This document shows, piece by piece, positions 28,561-41,891 of a stretch of 64,000 bases of DNA. The notes beneath the pieces were generated by a model. It had not been told where the DNA came from. It searched no databases and saw only the letters and a list, made by a program, of their open reading frames with translations. Position numbers and translations under genes: made by a program. Position 1 is the stretch's first letter. Each line of letters opens with the position of its first letter. Origin of the DNA: Bugula neritina (lineage: Eukaryota > Bryozoa > Gymnolaemata > Cheilostomatida > Bugulidae); the NCBI GenBank assembly GCA_964035545.1, contig OZ037765.1:9204698-9268697 (forward strand), given 5' to 3'.

Positions 28561-31500
28561 TTTTTTTTATTGCAATCATAGAATTACTATACACATACTT
28601 GAGGTTTCTTTTTACCAAATAATTATTCATTTAAGAAATTCAATTTTAAAAGTAGAGGTGGGTATTCGTCGACTTACTTATAAACTTGTATAACATTCTC
28701 ATGTGATGGGAATCAGAATGTTGCACTGAATACTCTCATGATCATCATGATCATCACACACGCCCTCACAGTCACTGTGACTGTTTGTTAGGTAGCTACT
28801 TAAGTTTGAACTTGTGGAAATTAAATTTAAATTTATTTTTAAGTGTAGTTTTTTTATGTTGTTGCCACAGAGTAAGTAATAGCCAGCTAACAATAATGAT
28901 CACATCGATTATGAGTGATCATCATTACGTTCCAACAGTCACCAAGTGTCCATTAGTGTTGAGTGATTTACATTACCGATATTATTATTATCATTAAGTA
29001 TGATGATTACAATTTATTGATTGAGAAAATTTTATTGTACTTTAAACAAAACTTCTTTATTTTATTAATATATCTTCTTCAAACGTTGGGTATAAACAAG
29101 ACTGGAGTGATGAGACCAAGTACTGACTCACATCTAAGCATTTGCATAGAAAATCAGGAGCTTAACTTAGTTGGCAGATTTTAGCATCTGAGTCTTACCA
29201 TCAGCACAAACCTTGAGCCTGAGATTAACTCAAAGACTGCTAAAGCTGCCGTAGCAACGTCCAAACTACACAAGAGAGTGTGGGCAAACAATAGCATGCC
29301 AGTAAACACCAAGATGCATGTACACAGAGCATGCGTATTGTCCACACTACTTTTCATCCAGTAAAACTTTATCCAAAACGACTCCGAAGAAGCGACTGAA
29401 CAGCTTCTGTATCCCATGTCTGAGAAGCATACTTGAGATTAAATGACAAGACATAATTCTCAACACTAGCATGCTACAACGTGCTGGATTGTCAACATTT
29501 TTCATCTTTCTGAGTCAAGTGGTTTGGTGATGTGTGCAAAATGGAAGATGGCTGAATTCTCAAAGATCTTTTGTATGGAAGCTTTCTCCAGGTTTTAGAT
29601 CTCAGGGCCACATCATATTATGTTCAAAGACATCTGGAAAACAGACATGAAGATTGCTGGAATTTACACCAAGTCATGGAAAGTTTCATAGAATTCTGAG
29701 AATCGTGGAGGTCTGCAGTACAGAGTGGCATCATGCAAGCCGAGCAGAATAATGAAAAAGAGCTGCCTGCAAATGTAGCTCTACAGAACAGATGGCAACA
29801 ATACACATAATATGTGATCTCTGCAATAAGAGGTGCCAAGATACAACTAAACATGCATGAGTTTACTTAGGTCTCTAAACAGAATGAGTACGATGACAAT
29901 GATCTGCAATAATTTTTCATTGTTGTCAAAAGAGATTTCTATTCTAAAAAATTGAACTATTATGTCAGCAAATTTTTTATAACTCACTGCCAAGTCATGA
30001 GCGGAGCATTTTAAGTCTAGTAGTGGTAATTGCTGATGAGTATATACCCAGTGTTACTATTAGAGTTGTGACAGCTGTATGTAGTACTACTTCTCTTGAT
30101 ATTGAATAAAAAATATGAGCTTTATTTAGCTTTATTGAAGGTTGTAAAATTATGAATGCAATGATTATTGTAATTGCAAATTGTGTTCTATCTTATGTAA
30201 TTTGCATTTTGAATGGTTTCATTCATATTGCTTATTTTAAATAGTTGTACTCAAAAAGTTATTATAACAGTCAAATTTTAAATATGACTAGGGGTAGCAT
30301 GGTTGTAGGTTTTTTACCTTTTAGTAGTTAGTTGTGGGATAATGCATGGTATTCTCAACCCTTTAACAACTAAACATGTCGATCATAATGGTGGTTAAGT
30401 TGCAACTTCAAAATATTTGTTTAAAAAATTTTGTGATAAAATATGCACTAATTTCTATTAAATTCACAAGCTTAATTTATATGATCCCAAAACATGCTTA
30501 TGTGTCATCCCAACTAAAACTCAATTGTTAACCCTGGCCTTATTAATGCTCAGCACAAAAGTCTAATAAAGAGTTGCTTACTCATACTAGCCACTTGATT
30601 AAGTAGACAACTCTTCAATGTTCTAAACATTTACCAGTGCATGAATGGTAGCCTATACATTTGTAACAGTTTCACTAATGCGACACCAAAAATTATTGAA
30701 ATATACTTTGGTTAATCCATATTTTACTTCTTTAACATGTTTAAAATATTTTCTAATCAAACAGCATTGTGGTGGTATAAAATAAAAATAGCGCCGTACT
30801 TTCTTTTAACATCAATTTAAATATTTCAATTATATTTCTTGTTCTAAACTATTTTTAAATGACTCTCTTGCTATTATTGTTACTTGCTAACTTGTTTTTT
30901 AGTTGTACTTTCTAATTCAAAAAGTACATGCAAACATTTGTGATGTTCATAGAATAAAAAACCATTACCCAGTAAGCTATGGGATAGTTTGCTATAGTTT
31001 ATATATTATTAAATTAAAACTTTGAAACTGCTTCTATAACACAAGTGTCAATATTTTAATTTTTTCTTCTGAAGAAAGCTTTTATTAAAAATTGAGTTTT
31101 ACTAAACCTAATTATTACTATATCATAATTATATTATGATGTAGTTGATAATATATAAATATAGTTATAAATACATGTCTGAAACTTGAGTTGACCTTGT
31201 AAATTGAGCATATGTGTATTGGTTAGATTTTTTTAATTGGCAGCTAAACTAACAGTACTAGTGCACTAAAATAATTATATCACAATTCAACAAAACTGGC
31301 TGCAAGTAATTTTGATGTCTCACATTTGAATTACCTGTAATTTTTCTGTCTGCTAAGTAGTCTGCAATTATGTTCTCATGAGCATTGTCTGTAATAATGA
31401 TAATTGCTTGTAATAATATTTAATGTTATTTCATCATATCACCACTTGTCCGACTTCTGGTATAAAAGCTCATTTATTCATAGCATGCACATGTATAACA

Positions 31501-34086
31501 TGCACCACACTGTTTTTTAAGTTAAATCTTTTCAAACAAAACATGCAATAAAAGGTTAAATGAGGTATTTTATTAATACTAGTTTCATGTAATGAGAACT
31601 CTTTAGATTAAATAAGTTTATAGTGGTTTTAAAATAAAATTGTTTAATGTATCATGCTGGAAATTGCTTAATAAAGGGCACTAATAAAATTAAATCTTTT
31701 TGCTACAAAATTCTATTGCGAGCTTTTAATTTATTTAATTCACCACTACCAAAAATTATAACATATATAATATAATATTTGTGCTTGCCTGTAATTAGTG
31801 ATAATTTTCTGCAGTTTATCATAAAGTCAGAGCATAAATATTAGAATAACATAATGACCTCAAATGGGGTTTCTTTTAAATTACCCTAAACCCACCTAAT
31901 GAGTACTTAAAATTTAAAAAAAGTTTCCTTTGAGCATTAAAGAATTTTCTACTAAATGTTTAAACTGTAAACAAAGTTCTTCAGCTAATTAATAGATACA
32001 TTAGATATAGAACAATGAGCTTTAGAAGTGACTAGCTACGTTATGTTTCAGTAACCCAGCATGGTGGTGCATGGTGCATCACTCACTCCATATACATTTA
32101 TAAAAAAAGGCCTGGGTTCTTATGCTAAGTTGCTAGCGTGCAATAATACATCACTAGTATATTCTAAATGTTGTTTTTGGCTGAGTAAAAGGGTAAACTT
32201 TGGCAGTAGCCATATGCAATGTGCGTAGTGTAACTACATATCCGCGTTACTAGCATATATTATGGAGATGTGTATATAGTATAATCTATACATTTCACAC
32301 AGAGTCCTAAAATTATTTAGCCAAAACTTGGTTAAATGTTTATATTGACAAAATTTTCCAAAAGTCTTTATTTAGTATAATTATGCACTGTTTCACCTTT
32401 CTTTCACCTTGGTTTTGTGAATCGTGCTATATAGAAGAAATGTTTCCTCATTTCTTTCCAGCAGCATTCTGCAGCTAGTTTGATCTGTGAGCTTCAGCCA
32501 TGCAGGGGTTTAACCTGCACCAAACATGTATTGTGTCTGATCATTTATGGCTTTTCCATGATTTTTTTTTTTTAATTTTTATTTTTATGATATATGTTTG
32601 TTATATGTAACACATGTGCACATACTGTGTAAGCTTAGAATTGTACAAAATGTTGAAGTTGATATACACAATTTCATTAGTGTTACCAGCAATGTATATC
32701 TATGCACAATAATTATACCTACTTGGAGCATCAATTATGTTAGTGTGGCTTTCCCTTTATTGCTATTGTTTATAAATTATGTCAAGAACTGTATTTTCAT
32801 GTCGGTCTATTATGTGTATAGTTTTAGTGTGCTCCATCCATTTAAAGGTACAAATTGGCTATTACAGTTGTCCTTTAATTGACTGTTCGTTGCTAATGAA
32901 ACTACCTAGAATCTAGATGTTTCTCTGCTATATGCATCCATGTAATAATAAATTCCTTGTTCTAATTTATTGTAGAGTGCCTCTGGCCGAACAGCAAATT
33001 GTTATTTATTTAACCTTTTTGTGAGCGCAGTTATATTTCAATCAATATTGAAATGAGACGAGAGTTTTCTACTTGTGCAGGTGGCTACCAACTTTCTTTT
33101 CTAGTGGAAGACCCGCAAATGACTGAAAAGCTGTATAGCAATAGCCTGTCAGGGAAAAGTAATTAATTTATATTTTATTTTATAAAAACTGGACCTTAAA
33201 ACACTAAAGGTTTGCTAAAGTCTAAATAATTAATGTGTAACCTACTGACTATAATACACAATATCAAAATTGTTAGATTCTTTAAAAGACACAACAAAAT
33301 AATTTATGTTTTAAATTTTAGAACTTGTGGTATCACTTTTAGTCCACCTATTCATGGCGTGACACCAATGAAAGGAAGCCAAGTTGCTATGTTAATACAC
33401 AAATGTGAATGTGACTTTGTAGAATGAAAGTTGAGCCCAAATCATCAAACCCCTGGAGACTTGATAAAATATGGTATTCTTGGTACTAAAGTAACAAATC
33501 TAGACTCTTTTTACCAAGTATAAGAAACGTATAAATTGTGTATTACCAAATGAGTAATAACAGCAGGTAACTAAGTCATGTACATGTATTTTTAGTGCTA
33601 TAATTGCTAGTTGTAGGTCACAGTGTGTTTCGTAGCATTGCTCTTATTTGTTAGTAAAACGCCAATTTTGAATATGCCATTTTGATTATCAAAATTGCTG
33701 CACTAGAGAAATGTGTTGCTTTTCGTCGTGCCACAATATTTTACACAATATATTCGTTTGTAAGAAATGTTAATTAAGTTTTCTTAGACAGTTGAGTCAA
33801 TGTTATTTAGTCTATATCACGTAATTGATTATAGGTCTAAGAATTTCACGCTACGAATGTCTTTGTTTTGTCCAGGATCTTTCGTATTGCTTAGGTCATT
33901 GCAAAATATTCATGCTCTATAAAGTTAAAGATTACTCTTTTGGGATTTGCAATGTTGAACAAAAAGTGACATGCAACAAATGCTCATACTCATTACTGTT
34001 TATTCTTCAGTATCGGCTCAACGCATAAAATCAACCTTATATTTAATGTCAAGCAGCAGTCAATTATTTGTTTAAAACTGGTGAAG
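28561..34086. other. Intergenic region between the divergent ZEB and SERT genes
   Basis: No conserved exon was seen on either strand. The stretch contains a LINE relic (about 29070-29870), two perfect 7-bp-arm palindromes near 28739-28790 (TGATCATCATGATCA, CAGTCACTGTGACTG), and otherwise AT-rich sequence with poly-T near 32562-32575. It must hold the upstream control regions of ZEB and probably of the transporter, but no specific element can be supported. Confidence 0.5.
29070..29870 (+). pseudogene. Decayed non-LTR retrotransposon (LINE) reverse transcriptase, C-terminal part
   Basis: Conceptual translation of the plus strand, with stops and frame changes, recalls the C-terminal region of invertebrate endonuclease/reverse-transcriptase LINEs. 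Recognisable pieces are INKTGVM and ICIENQELNLVG, then TAKAAVATSKLHKRVWAN and VHRACVLSTLLF (29220-29355), a QLLYPMSEKHT-like trace and an LNTSMLQRAGLSTFF segment (29455-29500). A CDLCNKRC trace near 29818-29840 corresponds to the Cys-rich tail of these elements. There is no intact frame and no 5' part, so it is dead. The exact clade (RTE, CR1, Jockey or other) cannot be assigned by eye. Confidence 0.75.
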
Positions 34087-34208
34087 ATGGCCTGCTGTAT
34101 GTGTGTAGAGTGTTCCAGTCTGGAAACTGACAGCTGTTATACACTCTATGATGGAGAGGGGAAGTTACACATGTTGCCTTATGCTTCTAGATCAACTTCC
34201 AGTTCTGG
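34087..34208 (+). CDS. Possible upstream coding exon giving an N-terminally extended SERT
   Basis: An ATG at 34087 in good context opens 122 nt without a stop, ending at a GTAAAT donor with phase 2 (starts MACCMCVECSSLETD). A good acceptor (TTTTTATTCATAG) at 35242-35243 starts an exon at 35244. Its first base completes the codon and it reads through CTT TCA ACT CAC TGG in frame into ATG 35275. Spliced this way, the transporter would gain about 51 residues (666 aa). The phase fit has a one-in-three chance of arising randomly. Alternatively, 35244-35274 is simply 5' UTR. Confidence 0.35.
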
Positions 34209-35274
34209 GTAAATAATATATATTTTGCAACATTTTGTAAATTATTATGTTATATGTATGCATGCAATAATAGAAGGATCTGGATTATTAGCTAAACCAG
34301 TTAGCCGTTGCTTTGCTGATGATTTTTTTAGTCTATTATAGAATATTTAACTTTTTTCAATTTTAGGCATACCTACACTTAAAAAAGTTATTATTGTTAT
34401 TCCACATAGTAATACATTTTTACTTCATCACAATAAGCTAATGTTGCTGCTTCTCCTCAAAACATTAATGGAAAACATGGCTACACTTTTATTGCGTTTT
34501 TGCAGGTCAGTAACTTGATGGTATTGTTATAAAGCTATGAGAAGGTGTTTATGACTGTAAAATTTAGGTTTTATTGGTTTCTACCTAATAACTGTTGTCA
34601 GTTTAGGCAAATCATGTATTTACTAGAATTGTGGCTAAGAACATATGCATGAGTTAAAATAATGAAGCAAGATGCTTGTTTCCATTAGTTTGTATTTTTT
34701 CATGTATGTAGTCTATGTTAATGCTTACTAATGCTCTTGAATGTGAACTCTATACTATTGTAAAACATGCTGTGCTCATTGCTAATGTTGAAAAAAAATG
34801 TTTTTACAAAGAAACATTTATCTGCCCACGCAACTAATCTCATAACCAAGCAGTTACCAAGCTTCTGATGAGTTTACATACGGTTTTTCTAAACCCAATC
34901 AAATTTCAGTTATTGGCAGTTGTGGAGAATTTTATTTTGACAAATGTTTCTCCAATCAACGGATAGTCTGGACATTAGTGACTGCAGTATAGTTGTGATT
35001 ACCTTTCTTCAGTCAAGCTCTACCACACTCATGCAATTAGTTTTCTATGATCAATATTGTCATCTGGGTGTACACCATCAACTAATTAACAGAATACGCT
35101 ATTACTTCTAATTTACTTCTTGGAGTTGATTAAACATAAATGTTGAAGTAATAACCTGGTATAGATGCCCTTTGGCTACTTGTTTGAGGTGTTACTTTTG
35201 TCGTAGCTTGCATCTTCTGAAGTTTTGCCATTTTTATTCATAGACTTTCAACTCACTGGTGTCTTGTTAAAGCT

Positions 35275-38200
35275 ATGGAGAACGGAAAGGGCTCGCCCAC
35301 TTCTGATGGCACAGTCGCTCTGGTAACCACATACAACATCGCCAAAGTAAATTAACTTTTAGTACTTCAACTAATTAAACTTACTAAGCGTTTTATGAAA
35401 TGTTAAAAGTTTTTTTATATACGTTACATGTGGTAAATAATATTTTGTCTATCGAACTTTTTAGAGTATTTTGCTGTTGAGCCTCTAAGAAACACTTACT
35501 GTTGTTCACATGGTTGTTGCATGTTTCCGTTACATTTGATTAATTTTGATACTATTATAGTGGTTTATTTATGCAACCTAAATTTAACAAAAGCTGCAAA
35601 AGTTGCAACTTTATTGCACAGTATATGACTTCCATAGTTATTATTTTATACATCACAGATTGTTATAAAACACATTTTATAACTCAATGAATTCATAGCA
35701 ATTAGATACTTCATTACAAACTATTGTCATTTATAAATTTGACATTGATAACATTATGCGTTAGCTATTTCATAAAAAGGCATATTATAGTTTCAATTTA
35801 CTGTAAAAATGCCATAATTTTACAGTAGTATTACTTCATTTATTTGAGATATTATAGAATCAAAGGAAGGCTGTTTTAATTGTATTGATAATCCTAATGG
35901 ATTATAAGGGTTAGAGTTTATTGAATGTCATTTGCTGGAAGTAACTCGTTATCTAATTGCAAAAGCCAAGGAACGTTGAATTCTTGATTACATGCCTGTT
36001 TTAGGAAGTCAAAGAATTACATCGAATATGAAAAGTTAATGAGATTATGCAATTAAGTTGCTGCTTTATATTTGTTATACTGAGTTATATAACATAAAAT
36101 AATGTGGCAAGTGAAACTTTTGTGAAATTGTCAAAGGATTTTAAAGATATTGAACTAAATTAGCTTAATTTCCGGAACTTTTTTGCTGAAACAATAGAAG
36201 TTTACCTATATCTATTCTTTCTGTGTAAAAAAATTGGAATAGGCCTGCTAGAACTGTACTCGACCACATTATAATCGTTCACATTCACTGTAATTGCATC
36301 AATGAAGGACATTGCAAAGGAGTAATTCCCAAATTGCCCTTACTTCCTGGATTATTAGTAACCTGGTCGAAGGTGACAAATAATGTCTTTTTCAAGGTGA
36401 CCTCTAGTTTGCAAAAAATTATATATATGCACGTTCCAATAATACTAGCTTGGTTTAACTTTATTGAATTCTTTCATTTGATATAATTGATAGTTGAGAT
36501 ATATTTAATGCAAAAGTGCATGGATATTATAATTTTTGGTTGCAAATTTGAGATCGACAATAGAAATGTGTTACATAACACATTGTGCATAACTTCTATT
36601 GATAGGTTGTTTTATATATTTCTGAATGTAACTGAGATAATAACTTGAACTAGTTTAAAAACTATACATTTTTAAACCATTTTTATTTTTTTCCAAATTA
36701 TAATCTGTTTTAATTTGAATAGCTAAAAATTGAAAATGCTGATTAAATGTAAAGTTACATAAATTTTTGGATAGCTCAGTTAAAAAACAGTTTATTGGCG
36801 TTTAGTTATAATATCGCATACACTAACATCTTTCTATATCTCTATATAAATGAACTAATATCAATTGTGCACACTTCGCGGTTTTATAGCTATTAAAAAG
36901 TTTAATATAATTGGTCTATCATAAATAAAAATACACATTGGTTTATAAAACTGTGGGTTTCTTATATCTTATGGTGTGAATGTATAAGACAAGCAATTTT
37001 CTATTAGATATCTAAGCTTTAATTTCGGGTTCAAAAAACAAGTGATTAGAATAGGTCACTTTTGAAAATGCCAAATTTTATACGAATGTCTGCACTGTGC
37101 CTGTGTCTCAAAACGTGCCAACATTATACTGTACAGCATAGCTATAGCCAGTAGCTATCTCACCATCCCAGATATTTCAGAAGTCCTCGTTGCTGCAAAT
37201 ATAAAGTCAATTCTTGAAAAAAAATGCTTTGTTTGATATATGGCAGTGTGGCGATGCAGTAATTCTTTTTCTATGGAATTCCTGGTAGGCTATGGTAGTG
37301 GAAACCGCATCAGCTGATTGCTTTTTCTCACCTTTCTCTGGTTTGTCCTGTTCAGGTAGCGAGTTGCTATGTAGGATATAAAATAAAGAGTAGAGTCTTC
37401 TGAATAAGTAAAGGTGCACCTATCTTTGATGTAGGGGGTTGAAACTCGGTGCAAGGCTGACCCAGTAGCTCCTCCCACTCAAGAGAATAGAGAAGATCGA
37501 CAGACTTGGGGAAAGAGTTTTGAATTCTTACTCTCAGTTATTGGATTTGCTGTGGACTTGGGCAATGTGTGGAGATTTCCTTATGTTTGTTACGATAACG
37601 GCGGAGGTAAGTGTGGGGTCCTTCTTTGTCTATAATTCTATTCATATCCTTTGTCGAATTCATGAAGTAACATTGCTGCAGTGCCCTGAGGAGTTGACTG
37701 CACTGGAATATCATGTGCACAAGCCGAGTGCTGCCCAACTTGCAAGGCATTTATCTATTCAATTCTACACAACTTCCACTGTACTAGCTTGTCTTTAAAC
37801 TAAGAATTATCATCCTATTCTCTATGTGCAGCCAAGTTTAAAGATGAGGTAAAACTTGCAAAACTAACACCTCTGGTAAAATTTCTGTTCAACATTATTT
37901 TCTAAAGATACACTGTGGTTATGTTGTTAGGGAAAAGTGAAATCTTTTACTACAGTGATTATTTATATAGCCAATGTATCAACAAACCATTGACTATAGT
38001 CTGATGTAAGTATGTGTTGATATTTGATGTTAACCTGCATTGTACATTATACATGCATACTGATGGCATGTAATATGTCTCCCATACTATGCATTTATAT
38101 CTCTACAACTGCTTTACATGCATCAGTGTTGAAATCAGTAATGCAACAGGCGATTATAACCTTACTAATACTAATGTACATATAGATACATAATAGATTA

Positions 38201-41200
38201 TGTTCTTTTATACCTCATTATATAAAAACAGTTATTTTTCTATGGTTTTAGGGGCCTTTCTCATACCATATGCAATTATGTATTTGTTGGGAGGACTTCC
38301 ATTGTTCTATCTTGAGTTAGCCCTAGGTCAATACCAAAGAGTTGGCTGCATATCTGTGTGGAGACGGATATGCCCAATATTTCAAGGTAAGATCTTCTGC
38401 TACCTATATTACGTTTAAGATATTGGCTAAGTTTGTAGGTGTATATAGATAATATCAGCTCATACTGAATATTATATTATAGTGATTTGTGATTTTAATA
38501 TATTTATTAAAAGTATTGACCTGCCAATTTGTTGACATTTATAACTATTATACTTAATGCTTGTAACATCACTCATTATAAGTTCTATAATCTATGTAAT
38601 ATGTAATTAGGTAAATTCTTGATCACTGAGGCATTCTATGCACTTACACAGAAATTTATTTTTACCTTATGTTTACTTGTAATAGCGTATACATTGTTGT
38701 ACAACTGCCAATCATCATTTTAAGTTATCTTTCCTCGTTATCGGTATTTCATAATTAATATTATTTTCAGTTTTATAAGATGTGCTTGCTGTATTATAGT
38801 TATGTTTTCTTACAGGAATTGGATACGGAATCTGTATAATATCCTTCTATGTGTCTATATATTACAACACGGTCATAGCTTGGGCTCTCTATTACCTCAT
38901 TTCATCATTCAAACGGGTCTTGCCGTGGAAAACGTGTGACAACCCTTGGAATACTGATGATTGCTTGGAACTGGGCAGCGGAAACTATTCTTTTAAAAAT
39001 GGCCAACTTGGCAACTTCTCTTCTGGAGCGCAAGAATTTTTCAAGTATGTTTCTTTACCTGCACGAATAAATTGACTCAAAACTTTAAGTTTTAATATAA
39101 TTATTTCTTTAATATCTCCTACATTGCTCAGTTTTAGTTTTTAGTAAAAAAACATCAGCAGCTTAACTCAAACTTTTCAACAGTCTCGTATTCATTTCTA
39201 TTTATAGCCTTCACACAACCACCTATAATACATGTTCAATTTCACGTTCTGCCAACTTGTTGTGTCGATTTATAAATGTTGTTGGTTGAGCTCAGACTCA
39301 TCTTTTTCAGTCGAAAGGTACTGGAAATCCAGTTTTCTGGTGGCTTGGGAGACCTGGGCACAGTGAGATGGCCGATTGCCTTGTGTCTTTTCTGCGTGTT
39401 CTTCATTGTTTACTTTGCTCTCTGGAAAGGCATCAAGAGTTCAGGCAAGGTAAAGGGAAGGTGGGACAAGGTCCTTGTATCAATATGGTACCGGGATTTT
39501 GTTATTAGCTTTTTTAGAGAAATGAGCAATGATTGCAGCAACTTTTAGACTGCATCACATTTGTAACTGACTATAAACACTTGCAACTGCCAAAAATAAT
39601 AGTTAATACATCATTTAGTAATTTAGTGACAGTTATTCAGTTTGCTACAGCTTGGGAAATGTAAGTTACAACAGAGCTATTTATATTTGAATACAAATTC
39701 ACTTTCAATTAGCCTTATTTCCTACTTTGCTGGCATTTGTTTTACTATAATGATGCTGACTGCTATTTTAGTCATATTTTCATGTAGAATTTATGAGGTT
39801 TGTGTTATGCTGATTGCAGGCAGTCTGGGTGACGGCCATCTTCCCATATATAGTTCTCATTATACTGCTGGTTAGAGGAGTCACTCTGCAAGGTGCTAGC
39901 CGAGGGATCAGCTTCTATCTAACGCCGAAATGGGATAAACTAACTGACTACAATGTTAGCAGCTATTCTTTTATCGCAATTTAACAACAATTAATATATT
40001 GTTAAAAACTTTAATATACCAACTTTTTTTTTAATTTTGCATAATTCAAAAAAGTTTGATAATTCTAGTACCTTTTCAATTAAGTTGCTACAAGCAATCA
40101 ATGAGAGGGAAGGTTCAATTTAGTTGGAATCTAAAAGTTATATTGGATGTTGTGTTGACCACCATGCGACTGACTGCAAGATATGCTGTTGAGAAATATA
40201 CTTCAACAGTTCATATGGTAAAATGTTTGAGTGGGACAGGTTACAAGCTCAACAATGCCTATTAAAAATGGTGATCACCTATCAGAAGTGGTGATAAATC
40301 TACATCTTGTCATCTGGTCAATCATGTCTTTAATAAAGAACATTTCCTGGTTACAATATATACTGTCATAAAACTACCATTTCACTTTACCTCAACATTA
40401 ATTTATGGTGTTTTAGATGACTTGTGATATGATTTATTCAAAATGTTTGAAAGTCTGTAAAGGAAACAATTCAAAGTGCTAGTCTAGTTACTTGCTCATT
40501 TATTCAATCTTATATTTTTCTTTTTAGTTTAGGCTTTAGTTATTTAGCAATTTGGATTAAATTTATAGGGTATTGAACACCTTCAGTCGAAATACACAGA
40601 AGCACAATGCACTTGCTAATAACTAGTTAATAACTTGTTTAAATTACAGGTTTGGAATGCTGCTGCTGCCCAAGTGTTTTTCTCGCTAGGCCCAGGATTC
40701 GGTGTGCTGTTGGCTCTATCTAGCTACAATAAGTTTCACAACAACTGCTATAGAGATGCACTTATTACCAGCTCTATTAACTGCTTGACTAGCTTACTTG
40801 CTGGATTTGTAGTCTTTTCTGGCATCGGCTACATGGCTGACAAGCTGAACAAAGATGTGGAATCAGTTGCACAAGAAGGTAAAGAGTTACACAGAATATT
40901 AGACTCTGTAATCTACTTTAATATAATATGTAGGGTAGATAAATTACATTTAGGAGTTGCAATACCAATAAACTGTGATAATTTTATATTCTGCATCACT
41001 AAATGTGCTTTTTTAAGCTAGATGACATGATAACTCCTGAATGATGATCTCATGAAAAAGACTTGCATATGTAAAGTTAAAATTGTTGAATTGCATGAAT
41101 GTTTTTGTATGCAGCTGATTTGAAAAGCATATAACATTTCAAACTGAGAAACATATATTGTTCATAGAATTTTATTTTTGGATTTTGGTTATCAACTGAC

Positions 41201-41824
41201 TGATTTTATCGCAATTTTAATCCAGGGCCTGGATTGGTGTTTGAAGTTTACCCAGAAGTCATTGCTCAGTTACCTGGCAGCTCCTTCTTCGCTATTATAT
41301 TTTTCTTGATGCTCATCACCCTGGGACTGGACAGTACTGTAAGTAGTTTATATAACTCCACAGAACACAATTTTGACACTTGGTCTGGTTGAATGATAAT
41401 ATTTTAAAATACTATTATGCTTGTCACCATGAGTTCTCACACGTCAAAGACTTGTTGAAAATAAAATAAATAACTTCAGAAGTAATCTATAGAGACGGGC
41501 CCTGAGATGGCATCATCATATAAGTTATAAACTCACATAAGTTTCGTTTCCATCCCTGTGAAAACCCCTTATGGAAAGAACTTTTTAGACAGGCTAAAGA
41601 CTTGCTTTCTCTTTTGGCAAAGAGCAAATTTGACTGAATGCCCTTCCTGACATCACCAATGGCTTTCACTTGAATTCAAACCACTAATCTTGTGGTTACT
41701 AAGCCAGTACTCTAACCAATAGACCAAGGTTGCTTCTTTATATTAAGAACTTACTGTATACCAGAAGTAATATTATAATAAGAATATTCTAATTGTAGTA
41801 ATTACAAGAGTAACTTTACCTGTG

Positions 41825-41891
<67 letters not shown>

